This document shows, one piece after another, positions 26,650 through 34,680 of a DNA stretch of 64,000 nucleotides. Origin of the DNA: Saccharopolyspora thermophila (GTDB taxonomy: Bacteria > Actinomycetota > Actinomycetes > Mycobacteriales > Pseudonocardiaceae); NCBI RefSeq assembly GCF_014646075.1, contig NZ_BMMT01000019.1:37518-101517 (forward strand). Direction: 5' to 3'. Position numbers and translations under genes: made by a program. Positions within the stretch are counted from its first letter, which is position 1, and every line of letters starts with the position of its first letter. The notes beneath the pieces are model-generated. The model did not search any database. It saw only the letters and a list, made by a program, of their open reading frames with translations, and was not told where the DNA came from.

Positions 26650-27660
26650 TCACAACTCCACCGGCGCTTCCCCGAACACGGCGAAGCTGACGCCCCAGTA
26701 GACGGCGTAGAGGGCCAGCAGCACGCAGCCGTGCCACCGCTTCAGCCGCCCCGTGCTGAAGAAGTACGCGGCGAGTGCGGTCAGGACGATGAGCACCGGC
26801 AGGTGCCACGTCAGCACCTCCGGACCGACCACGATGGCGCCGCCCGCGAGGAGGATGACACCGAGCTTGCCGGTGACCGAGAAGACGAGGCTCCCGATGA
26901 CGTTGCCGACCCCGATCGCCGGCACTCCCTTGCGGAACGGCTCCGCGGTCAGGAACACGTCCTCGACGGTCAGCACGGCGGTGACGATGGTCGCGCCGAA
27001 AATGGTGCCCTCGATGCCGTACTCCTCGAGGATGCCCCGGGTCCCAACGCTCACGGTGGCCGCGCCGATGACGAGGCCGGCGAGCGCCACGACCACCATC
27101 CCCAGATTCGCCCAGCCGGGCAGCGCGCGCGCTCGGGCCAACGGCACCTCCGCGGGGAAGGACCGCTCCGTCCGCGAGTCCATCGCCTCTTCGGACAGCT
27201 CCGCGTTGCGGAACGTCGGCGTCTGGCGGCGCGACTCCCGCGCCACGACGTAGGCCACGAAGCACGCGAAGAGTCCGAGCAGCACCAGCCCGTCGACGAC
27301 GGTCAGCGGAGCGGTCAGCACGAACGCGGTCAGCACGAGCGGCGAAGCGACGAAGAGGACGATGTAGTCGCGCGGCACCCGCACCTCCACCGGGGCGAGG
27401 ATGGCGGCGAGCCCGAGCACGACGCCGGTGAACGAGATCGCGGTCCCGAACACCAGGCCGAGCGCGACGTCCTGCAGGTCCTCGATGTTCAACGCCACGC
27501 CGAGCACGATGTCGTCGAACTCGATGCCGGTGAAGACGATCGCCAGGAGGAACGCGGAGATCCGCAGGCTCATCGCCGCCCCCGCGAGGTACCCGATCAG
27601 CTTCTCGGCGCTGTAGATGAGCAGCATCGCCCCGGAGATGAAGATGAACACCGAGTCCAT
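26650..27660 (-). CDS. CaCA-type cation exchanger (divergent)
   Basis: A 336-residue membrane protein with about ten helices in two inverted halves. The two a-repeat-like segments are FTGIEFDDIVLGVALN and VLTVEDVFLTAEPFRKG followed by GVGNVIGSLVFS. Only the second keeps the GNxxGS of Na+/Ca2+ exchangers; acidic pairs replace other canonical residues. A hydrophilic loop lies between the halves. It probably exchanges Ca2+ or a related cation. Its place next to a metal-requiring PQQ dehydrogenase module may be meaningful. The start at 27660 follows GAGAGGAA. Confidence 0.75.
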   Translation of the reverse strand: MDSVFIFISGAMLLIYSAEKLIGYLAGAAMSLRISAFLLAIVFTGIEFDDIVLGVALNIEDLQDVALGLVFGTAISFTGVVLGLAAILAPVEVRVPRDYIVLFVASPLVLTAFVLTAPLTVVDGLVLLGLFACFVAYVVARESRRQTPTFRNAELSEEAMDSRTERSFPAEVPLARARALPGWANLGMVVVALAGLVIGAATVSVGTRGILEEYGIEGTIFGATIVTAVLTVEDVFLTAEPFRKGVPAIGVGNVIGSLVFSVTGKLGVILLAGGAIVVGPEVLTWHLPVLIVLTALAAYFFSTGRLKRWHGCVLLALYAVYWGVSFAVFGEAPVEL

Positions 27661-27910
27661 GGCGTCAGTTCCTCTCACCGCGCGGAAGCCGGCAGGCCGA
27701 CGGGGAACCCAGCGGCCGCCCTGGACTCCCCACCGCCTCGTGCTGCCCAGCATCGAGGCAGCCACGGCGCCCCGCAGCACCAGAGCGTCCCTTCGCACAC
27801 TCGGTCGGCGGCCCGCGGACGAGAGGAAGCGATCGGGCTGTGCGGGCGAAAACCCGCCGTGGCGCGGCGGATTGCGGAAGTTCTGCCGGGCGCGCCCGGA
27901 TTGGCGCCGA

Positions 27911-28582
27911 TCAGTCCACGGTTGACACCGGGTCGGCGGGGGCCGGCATGTCGTGGATGTGCGCGGCCACCGCCTCGCAGGCCCGCTCCACGTTCCCCGA
28001 CCGCAGCGCCTCGAGCAGGCGCGCGTGCTGCTCGGGGACGGCCTTCACCGACGGGTGCGCCGGGGCGTCGCGGCGGAACTGGGCGACCAACCGGGGCTGG
28101 ATCACGTTCCACAGCTGCAGGCAGTGCGGGTGACCGGACCTGGTGATGAGGAACGCGTGGAACTCGACGTCGGCGTCGGCGAGCCCGGCATAATCCTCGG
28201 CGGCCGCCAGCTCCGCCATGCGGTCGACGAGCCCGGCCAGGTGCGTGAAGTCGTCCTCGGTCAGCCGCGGCAGCACCGTGCGCACGGCGAAGCGCTCCAG
28301 GGTGAGGCGAATGGGCACGAGGACCTCGGTGACCTCCTCCTGCGAGATGCCCAGGACCTCGGTTCCGCGGTAGGGGTAGGAGACGACCAGCCCTTCCTGC
28401 TCCAGCTGACGCAGCGCCTCGCGGATCGGCGCCCGGCTGATGTTCAGTTCCGCCGCGAGGTCGCGCTCCCGCAGCTTCTCCCCCGGTTGCAGGGTGCCGT
28501 CCACGATGGCCGCGCGGAGCACGTCGGCGACCTGGTGGCGACGCGAGGTGGACGGTAGGGCGGGCAGGGGGCTCCGGGGCAT
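27911..28582 (-). CDS. GntR family regulator (FadR/FCD subfamily)
   Basis: A 223-residue repressor. The N-terminal winged helix-turn-helix has REALRQLEQEGLVVSYPYRG preceded by ERDLAAELNISRAPI; the C-terminal FCD domain has the acidic/histidine metal-binding pattern with DADVEFHAFLITRSGH and the later AHIHD. It is divergent from a sugar-acid type operon; a perfect TGGTCGACCA palindrome between them fits the operator shape of this subfamily. The ligand is probably a sugar acid handled by the adjacent enolase-superfamily enzyme. Confidence 0.9.
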   Translation of the reverse strand: MPRSPLPALPSTSRRHQVADVLRAAIVDGTLQPGEKLRERDLAAELNISRAPIREALRQLEQEGLVVSYPYRGTEVLGISQEEVTEVLVPIRLTLERFAVRTVLPRLTEDDFTHLAGLVDRMAELAAAEDYAGLADADVEFHAFLITRSGHPHCLQLWNVIQPRLVAQFRRDAPAHPSVKAVPEQHARLLEALRSGNVERACEAVAAHIHDMPAPADPVSTVD

Positions 28583-28652
28583 TGGTGCAGCGGGCTCCTT
28601 CGTCGAGCGCGGACGGGCACAACTATAGCCGGATCGGCCGTCCATTTGTAAT

Positions 28653-28664
28653 ATGGTCGACCAT
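28653..28664. promoter_or_regulatory. GntR operator
   Basis: ATGGTCGACCAT, a perfect 12-bp palindrome, with CGACCATCGACC repeating part of it just downstream. It lies between the divergent GntR gene and the operon starting at 28689 and overlaps the expected promoter. FCD-type GntR proteins bind TGGTnnACCA-like sites. Confidence 0.65.
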
Positions 28665-28688
28665 CGACCATCGACCCAAGGGGGTGCG

Positions 28689-29825
28689 ATGAAGATCAGG
28701 GAAATCCGAGTGGCCGGGCTCAAGGGCGCCACCCCCGAAGGAGGGTGGAGCGCCGAGCTGCGACCGGACGACGTGGTGCACACGTTGGTCGCCGTGCACA
28801 CCGACTCCGGGGAGGTCGGCGTGGGCAGCGCCTTCACCAGCGAGAACCTGGTCCGTGCGGCGCTCGACGTGCTCGCCCCGCTGTGCCTCGGGGAGAACGC
28901 GCTGGAACCCGAGCGGGTGACCGAGAGCCTGCACCAGCACACCTTCTGGCTCGGTCGCGGCGGCGCCCTCACGCACACGATCAGCGCGATCGACATCGCG
29001 CTGTGGGATCTGCTGGGGCAGGCCACCGGGCAGCCGGTGGGACGCCTGCTGGGCGGGCGCCACCGGGACCGGGTACGCCCCTACGCCTCGGTGCTCATAG
29101 ACGAGCCGGCCCGGCTCGCCGAGTCCCTGGCGCACCTGGCGGAGCAGGGTTTCCGGGCCTTCAAGATCGGGTGGGGACCGTTCGGCAGGGTCAGCCCCCG
29201 GCTCGACGAGGACATCGTGCGCGCCGCCCGGGAGGCCGTGGGCCCGGAGGCGGTGCTGGCGGTCGACGCCGGCGGGAGCGACGCCTACTGGCGCGGCGAC
29301 CTCAAGTGGGCGCTGCGGACCGCCGCGATGCTGCACGACCACCAGGTGGCGTGGTTCGAGGAACCGCTGCGCCCCGACGCGCAGGAGGACTTCACCACGC
29401 TGCGACACCAGGCGCCCGTGCCGATCTCCGGCGGTGAGGTCCTGACCCGGCGGCAGTCGTTCCGCCCCTTCCTGGAGCGCCGCGCGTTCGACATCGTCCA
29501 GCCCGACACGACCAAGGTGGGGGGGCTCAGTGAAAGCCGGCGGATCGGCTGGCTGGCCCACGAGCACGGCATCCGGTTGATTCCGCACGGCTGGAACACC
29601 GCGGTGGGGCTGCTCGCCGACCTGCACCTGGCGTCGGCGCTGCCCGACACCGACCTCGTCGAGTACAAGACCGGCTCGCCCTACATCGACGACATCACCG
29701 AGCGGCCGTTCCGGCTCGACGCCGACGGGATGCTGCCGATCCCCGACGAACCCGGCCTCGGCGCCCACCTCGACCCGGACCGGCTCGCCCGCTTCGCCGA
29801 CGCGGCGGAGCTGCTCCGGCCCTGA
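28689..29825 (+). CDS. Mandelate racemase/enolase superfamily dehydratase
   Basis: A 378-residue enolase-superfamily enzyme. Metal ligands are D193 (AVDAGGSDAY), E224 or E225 (WFEEPLRPD) and E250 (ISGGEVLTRR). The base side has K159 in FKIGWGPFG, where the usual KxK is KxG, and H300 in IPHGWNT, the His of the Asp-His dyad. These features fit the mandelate racemase subgroup that dehydrates or isomerises sugar acids. The first gene of a three-gene operon (gaps of 15 and 13 bases) with an SDR and a GH13 enzyme. Confidence 0.87.
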   Translation: MKIREIRVAGLKGATPEGGWSAELRPDDVVHTLVAVHTDSGEVGVGSAFTSENLVRAALDVLAPLCLGENALEPERVTESLHQHTFWLGRGGALTHTISAIDIALWDLLGQATGQPVGRLLGGRHRDRVRPYASVLIDEPARLAESLAHLAEQGFRAFKIGWGPFGRVSPRLDEDIVRAAREAVGPEAVLAVDAGGSDAYWRGDLKWALRTAAMLHDHQVAWFEEPLRPDAQEDFTTLRHQAPVPISGGEVLTRRQSFRPFLERRAFDIVQPDTTKVGGLSESRRIGWLAHEHGIRLIPHGWNTAVGLLADLHLASALPDTDLVEYKTGSPYIDDITERPFRLDADGMLPIPDEPGLGAHLDPDRLARFADAAELLRP

Positions 29826-29840
29826 CCAAAAGGACGGTTC

Positions 29841-30611
29841 ATGGTTGCGCGATTGACGGTCATCACCGGCGGCGCTTCGGGAATCGGTCGGCAGACCGCG
29901 CTGATGCTGGCGGCGGCGGGCGAATCCGTGGTGGTCCTGGACACCGACGAACCGGCCGCGCGGGAGGTGGCCGACCAGGCGCGGGCGGCCGGAGCCGCGT
30001 TCGCCCGCGCGGTGCGCTGCGACGTCACCGACGAGGCGTCGGTGACCGCCGCTGTCGGGCAGCTCGACCAGGCCCCCACCGGGCTGGTGGCCGCCGCAGG
30101 CGTGGACATCGGCGGACTCGCCCACGTGCTGCCGGTGGCCGACTGGCGGCGGGTGCTGGAGGTCAACCTCACCGGATCCTTCCTGATCGCCCGCGCCGTG
30201 ATCGGCCGCATGCTGGAGTCGGGCGACGGCGGGTCCGTCGTGCTGTGCTCGTCCCCCGCCGCCTTCGCCGGGTTCGCGGCGGGCGGAACCAGCGCCTACG
30301 CCGCGAGCAAGGGCGGTGTCTCCGCGCTGGTTCGCGCGCTCGCGGTGGACTACGCCCGGCACGGCATCCGGGTCAACGCCGTCGTCCCCGGCCCCACCGA
30401 AACCCCGCTCATGTGGGCCGCGGTGCCGGAGGAGGACCGCGCGGCGATGCGGGAGACGGTGTGCGCGGAGGTCCCCCTCGGCCGCCTGGCCGACCCTGCG
30501 GAACCCGCGAACGCCGTCGTCTGGCTGCTGGGTCCGCAGTCCAGCTATGTCACCGGCGCGCACCTCGTCTGCGACGGAGGGGTGCTCGCCAAAGCCTCGA
30601 TCAGCGTGTGA
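29841..30611 (+). CDS. Short-chain dehydrogenase/reductase
   Basis: A 256-residue classical SDR. The cofactor motif is TGGASGIGR, with D after the second strand (VVVLDTDEP) favouring NAD(H). The catalytic residues are Y153 and K157 (AYAASKGG), with Ser in LCSSPAAF. It probably oxidises or reduces a hydroxyl of a sugar acid handled by the preceding enolase-superfamily enzyme. Confidence 0.9.
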   Translation: MVARLTVITGGASGIGRQTALMLAAAGESVVVLDTDEPAAREVADQARAAGAAFARAVRCDVTDEASVTAAVGQLDQAPTGLVAAAGVDIGGLAHVLPVADWRRVLEVNLTGSFLIARAVIGRMLESGDGGSVVLCSSPAAFAGFAAGGTSAYAASKGGVSALVRALAVDYARHGIRVNAVVPGPTETPLMWAAVPEEDRAAMRETVCAEVPLGRLADPAEPANAVVWLLGPQSSYVTGAHLVCDGGVLAKASISV

Positions 30612-30624
30612 AGGAGGGACGACC

Positions 30625-32268
30625 TTGACCGGGTGGGAGTCCAACGTGGACGGCAGCGCGGGTTGGTGGCGCCGCGCCGTGGTGTACCAGATCTACCCGC
30701 GCAGCTTCGCTGACGGCAACTCCGACGGCATCGGCGACCTGCGCGGCATCATCGACAGGCTCGACTACCTCGCGACCACGCTCGGCGTCGACGCGATCTG
30801 GTGCGGTCCGCTCTACCGGTCGCCACAGGTCGACTTCGGCTACGACATCAGCGACCACAGCGACATCGACCCGTGCTTCGGGACCCTGGCCGACTTCGAC
30901 GTCCTGGTCGCCGAGGCGCACGCGCGCGGCCTGAAAGTGATCGTCGACTTCGTGCCGAACCACACCTCGGACCAGCACCCGTGGTTCCTCGAATCGCGGT
31001 CCAGCCGGACCAACTCCAAGCGGGACTGGTACGTGTGGGCCGACTCCGGCCCGGACGGCGGGCCGCCGAGCAACTGGACCAGCGAGCAGGGCGGGTCCAC
31101 GTGGGAGTTCGACGAGACCACCGGGCAGTGGTACCTGCACTCGTACAACCGGGCACAGCCCGACCTGAACTGGCGCTGCCCGCAGCTGCGGTCGGCGATG
31201 CTGGACGTGCTGCGCTTCTGGCTGGACCGCGGGGTGGACGGCTTCCGGGTGGACGCGCTGCACATGATCGCCAAGGACCCCGGCTTCACCGACAACCCGC
31301 CGCGTGCGGACGCGGCGCCCAACCCCACCGACCGCCAGGCCCCGGACTACGACACCCAGTGGCACGTGCACGACCGGATGCACGCTGACCTGCACGATTA
31401 CATCCGCGAGATCCGGTCGGTGCTCGACGACTACAGCGCCCGCACCGGTCGGGAGCGGATCGCCATCGGCGAGATCGAGGCCATGCCGTGGGATTCGTGG
31501 GTCCGCTTCCTCGGCGGCGACCTCGACGGAACACACTTCAACTTCAACTTCAACTTCCTGGAGACACCCTGGGACGCGGCGGCGTTGCGCACCAGCATCG
31601 AGGAGCAGGAAGCGGCGTTGCCCGCTGGCGCCTGGCCGAACTACGTGCTGTCCAACCACGACAGGCCGCGGCTGGCCACGCGCAACGGTCCGGAGAGCAC
31701 GCGCGTGGCGGCGATGCTGCTGTTGACCCTGCGCGGCACGCCGACGCTGTACTACGGCGACGAGCTGGGCCTGGCCGATGTCCCGATCCCCCGGGAGAAG
31801 TGGCTGGATCCGCTGGGCCGGGACCAGGGGCGGGCGCCGATGCCGTGGACCTCGGAAACCCACGGCGGATTCGACTCCGGCCCCGGCCACGCGGCACCGT
31901 GGCTGCCCGTCACCGACGAGTACCGGGAACGCAGCGTGCGGCGGCAGCTCGCCGACGGCGATTCCGTGCTCAACCTCTACCGGCGGCTGCTCGCGTTGCG
32001 CCGGACCAACCCTGCCCTGCTGTGCGGCGACTTCCGTGCCCTCGACCTCGACGCCGACCAGTGCCTGGGGTATGTGCGCAGCACGGCGGCGCAGGAGGTG
32101 GCCGTGCTGCTCAACTTCGGCGGGGCCGATGCGGTGGTGCACCTGCCGCGTCCCGGTCGGGTGCTGCTGTCGGCCGACGCCCCGTCGGCCGATGCCGATG
32201 CGGAACCGCGGCAGCAGGTCCTCGTGCCCGCCCACGGAGGGCTGATCGTCGAGCTCTCCGGCGCGTGA
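30625..32268 (+). CDS. GH13 alpha-glucosidase
   Basis: A 547-residue a-amylase-family enzyme of the oligo-1,6-glucosidase/a-glucosidase type. Conserved regions are YQIYPRSFADGNSDGIGDL, DFVPNHTSD, GFRVDALH (nucleophile D210), IGEIEAMPW (acid/base E283) and SNHDRPR (D346). No signal peptide, so it works in the cytoplasm on imported a-glucosides. The TTG start at 30625 is supported by AAGGAGGG. It is last in the GntR-controlled operon and ends ten bases from the convergent MFS gene. Confidence 0.92.
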   Translation: MTGWESNVDGSAGWWRRAVVYQIYPRSFADGNSDGIGDLRGIIDRLDYLATTLGVDAIWCGPLYRSPQVDFGYDISDHSDIDPCFGTLADFDVLVAEAHARGLKVIVDFVPNHTSDQHPWFLESRSSRTNSKRDWYVWADSGPDGGPPSNWTSEQGGSTWEFDETTGQWYLHSYNRAQPDLNWRCPQLRSAMLDVLRFWLDRGVDGFRVDALHMIAKDPGFTDNPPRADAAPNPTDRQAPDYDTQWHVHDRMHADLHDYIREIRSVLDDYSARTGRERIAIGEIEAMPWDSWVRFLGGDLDGTHFNFNFNFLETPWDAAALRTSIEEQEAALPAGAWPNYVLSNHDRPRLATRNGPESTRVAAMLLLTLRGTPTLYYGDELGLADVPIPREKWLDPLGRDQGRAPMPWTSETHGGFDSGPGHAAPWLPVTDEYRERSVRRQLADGDSVLNLYRRLLALRRTNPALLCGDFRALDLDADQCLGYVRSTAAQEVAVLLNFGGADAVVHLPRPGRVLLSADAPSADADAEPRQQVLVPAHGGLIVELSGA

Positions 32269-32277
32269 TCGCGGGAT

Positions 32278-33507
32278 TCACCGCGCCTGCGCGGCCATTG
32301 CGGCCCAGTGGTGCTCGGTGCTGAAGATCGGTGCTTTGACGACGAAGATCACGGCGAGCGACCCGACGACCGCGATCGCCGTGGGGAGCCCGAGCAGCGC
32401 CGTCAGCCCGGCGACGAGCACGCCTTCGAAGGCGATACCGATGTAGGCGATGCGGTTCAGTCGCCCGAGCTGGTGCTCCTCCTCACCGGGTGCGCTGCTG
32501 TGGCCGACCGCACCGGTGCAGAACGGGTGCAGGTTCGCCAACCCGAACCCGGCGGCCGCGGCGGAGATCAGCATGACCTCCGGTGCGGAGGTGAACAGCA
32601 CCAGGCCGGTGGTGCCGACGACCACCGACCCGCCCATGACCCGGACGAACCCGACCTGGTCGACGTGACGGGCGATGGTGCCGTAGCAGAGGCGCCCCAG
32701 GCACAGCGCGGTGGCGAAGGCCGTGAGACCGAGCCCCGCGCTGAACAGGGACACGCCGGCGTCGGCGACGAGGACGGCGATCCAGTTCGTCAGAGCGCCC
32801 TCCAGGAGGAGCGCGGAGAAGCTCATCGCCGCCAACCACCGCAGTCGCGGCGGGTAGGCCGCTTTCACGCGCTGCGCGGCTGACCCGCCCCGCCTCGGGC
32901 GCGTGCGACCTGCGTTCGAGGTGTCGACGCCGCGCAGGGACGCGAAGGTGATGGCCGCGACCAGCACGCCGACCACCCCGAGGACGGCGAAGCTGTGCGG
33001 GAGGGGGACCCGCCCCGCGGTGAGCAGGCCGAATCCCGTCCCGGCGGCCACTCCCACCGCCTGCAACCCCTCCAGCGGGGACAGCAGGCCGTTGGCGGCC
33101 CCGCCGACCGTGCTCATCCGGAGCTTCTCGAGCCGGACGGCGATGACGTTCTGCCCGATGTCGACGAGCGCGTTGAGCGCGCCCGCGGCGAGCAGCCAGA
33201 GCGCGAAGGACGCGGTCCCGGCTCCCGCTCCGGCGAGGCAGACGGCCACCAGGTAGAGCCCGGCGGCCAGCGGGGCCACGCGGTGCGCGCGGTACCGCCG
33301 GACGATCTGCGGGGCGACCAGCATGGTCGCGACGATGCCAGCGACGAAACCGGTCCGCGCGAGCCCGAGCTGCGGTTCCGACAGTCCCAGCGCCGCCCGC
33401 AGCTCGGGCAGTCGCGACGCCAGCGCGGCGTACCCGAGCCCGTTGAGGAAGAACAGCGACGCCGCCGCCAGGACCGGGGGCTGGCGCCAGATGGGGCCGT
33501 GCACCAT
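32278..33507 (-). CDS. MFS transporter
   Basis: A 409-residue major facilitator with about 12 helices, starting at residue 8 with PPVLAAASLFFLNGLGYAAL. A conserved basic motif between helices 2 and 3 appears as PQIVRRYRAHRVAPL. It resembles the YbjJ/sugar-type MFS group. Start ATG 33507 with GAGGAGGCG upstream. The third gene of an operon with a Gfo/Idh/MocA dehydrogenase and a DegT aminotransferase; it may export or import the amino-sugar-like compound those enzymes handle. Confidence 0.87.
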   Translation of the reverse strand: MVHGPIWRQPPVLAAASLFFLNGLGYAALASRLPELRAALGLSEPQLGLARTGFVAGIVATMLVAPQIVRRYRAHRVAPLAAGLYLVAVCLAGAGAGTASFALWLLAAGALNALVDIGQNVIAVRLEKLRMSTVGGAANGLLSPLEGLQAVGVAAGTGFGLLTAGRVPLPHSFAVLGVVGVLVAAITFASLRGVDTSNAGRTRPRRGGSAAQRVKAAYPPRLRWLAAMSFSALLLEGALTNWIAVLVADAGVSLFSAGLGLTAFATALCLGRLCYGTIARHVDQVGFVRVMGGSVVVGTTGLVLFTSAPEVMLISAAAAGFGLANLHPFCTGAVGHSSAPGEEEHQLGRLNRIAYIGIAFEGVLVAGLTALLGLPTAIAVVGSLAVIFVVKAPIFSTEHHWAAMAAQAR

Positions 33508-33529
33508 TCGCCTCCTCGATGTGGGGTGT

Positions 33530-34597
33530 TCAGACCGGGATGATCGGGCCCTGCCACAGCGCCGAAACCTGGGCGGCGGCCATGGTGCGGACCAGCGCCA
33601 GTTCCCGCTGCCGTTCCTCGGCGGGCGCCGGTCCCCGGCCCATCGCCCGCACGACATGGTCCAGTTGCAGCAGGTGGCACTGCGCGGTGCTGCGCAACGC
33701 GGGCAGGGCGATCGGGGCGCCGGAGCGCGGGTAGAGCATCGGGGGGTGCGCCTGCGCCCACTGCTCGTCCTGGTGCGTGGGCAGTTCGGCGTGGATCGAC
33801 CCGCCCGTGCCGTGAAACTCCAGCCAGCAGTCGTCCGACTTGTCCAGGTGCGGCGCGTCATAGGCCACGTCGATCTGCAGCTCCACCTGGTGGCCGCTGC
33901 GCGCGGTCAACCGCGCGACGTCCTCGGTGGACCAGCTGTCGCCGACCTGCCAGTCCCGCGCCTGCACGGTGAGCGGCCCCGGGCCCAGCAACGACAGCGT
34001 CTGCGACAGCAGGTGCGGGATGAGGTCTCCGCGGACGCCGTGCCCGCGCCGGACCAGGCCGCGGCGGGAATCCGGGTGACCGGCGCGGCGCAGCCAGCGG
34101 GCGTTGATGCAGTGCAGCCGCCCGACGGCCCCGTCGGCGATGCGCTGGTGCAGGCCGTCGACCATGAAGCGCCGCTGGTAGGCGACCGCGAGGTAGCGCC
34201 CCGCGCGTTCGGCGTGGTCGAACAGCTGCGCCGCCACGTCCGCGTCGTCGGTCAGCGGTTTTTCGCACAGGACGTGCCATCCGAGGTCGAGACACCGGAT
34301 GACGACCTCGGCGTGCGCGCTGTCCGGGACGGACACGATCGCAAGCCCCGCGTCGTGCGGTGCGGCGGGCACGTGATCGGTCACCGGGATCGCCGGATGC
34401 TGCTGCCGCAGCCGCTCGGCCTTGGCCTCGTCCGGTTCGACGAGCGCGGCGAGCTCCGTCGCCGGGTGGGCTACGGTGGCTTCAATGTGGCGCGGTGCGA
34501 CGGCGGAGAATCCGCCCACGACGCACACGCGGATCCGGTCGGTCGGCAGGAGCCCGGATGTGTCGGGCTGTGCTGGACGCAGTGCGCTCGAAGTCAT
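33530..34597 (-). CDS. Gfo/Idh/MocA family oxidoreductase
   Basis: A 355-residue NAD(P)-dependent sugar or inositol dehydrogenase. The Rossmann start is RVCVVGGFSAVAPRHIEAT; the active site has CEKPLTDDADVAAQLF, with the conserved EKP lysine, and later RGDLIPHLLSQTL with the Asp/His pair. Paired with a DegT aminotransferase, it may oxidise a sugar or cyclitol hydroxyl to a ketone for amination, as NtdC/NtdA do for kanosamine or inositol dehydrogenase/StsC for aminocyclitols. The start is uncertain: ATG 34597 (used) or ATG 34675 overlapping the DegT stop. Confidence 0.85.
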   Translation of the reverse strand: MTSSALRPAQPDTSGLLPTDRIRVCVVGGFSAVAPRHIEATVAHPATELAALVEPDEAKAERLRQQHPAIPVTDHVPAAPHDAGLAIVSVPDSAHAEVVIRCLDLGWHVLCEKPLTDDADVAAQLFDHAERAGRYLAVAYQRRFMVDGLHQRIADGAVGRLHCINARWLRRAGHPDSRRGLVRRGHGVRGDLIPHLLSQTLSLLGPGPLTVQARDWQVGDSWSTEDVARLTARSGHQVELQIDVAYDAPHLDKSDDCWLEFHGTGGSIHAELPTHQDEQWAQAHPPMLYPRSGAPIALPALRSTAQCHLLQLDHVVRAMGRGPAPAEERQRELALVRTMAAAQVSALWQGPIIPV

Positions 34598-34680
34598 GTT
34601 GGCACTCATCATCGGTGGTGGGGCCATCGGCATCGGGGCGGCGACGGTCGCGCGCCCGCGCGGAAAGAACGTCATCGCAT
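34596..34680 (+). pseudogene. Possible SDR N-terminal remnant, antisense
   Basis: On the plus strand, inside the gap between two minus-strand genes, the frame from ATG 34596 reads MLALIIGGGAIGIGAATVAR, then PRGKNVIAS. This is a convincing SDR/Rossmann start with GGGxxGIG. The frame then loses similarity. It may be a decayed gene end left by rearrangement; coincidence cannot be excluded because the stretch is only about 28 codons. Confidence 0.35.
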
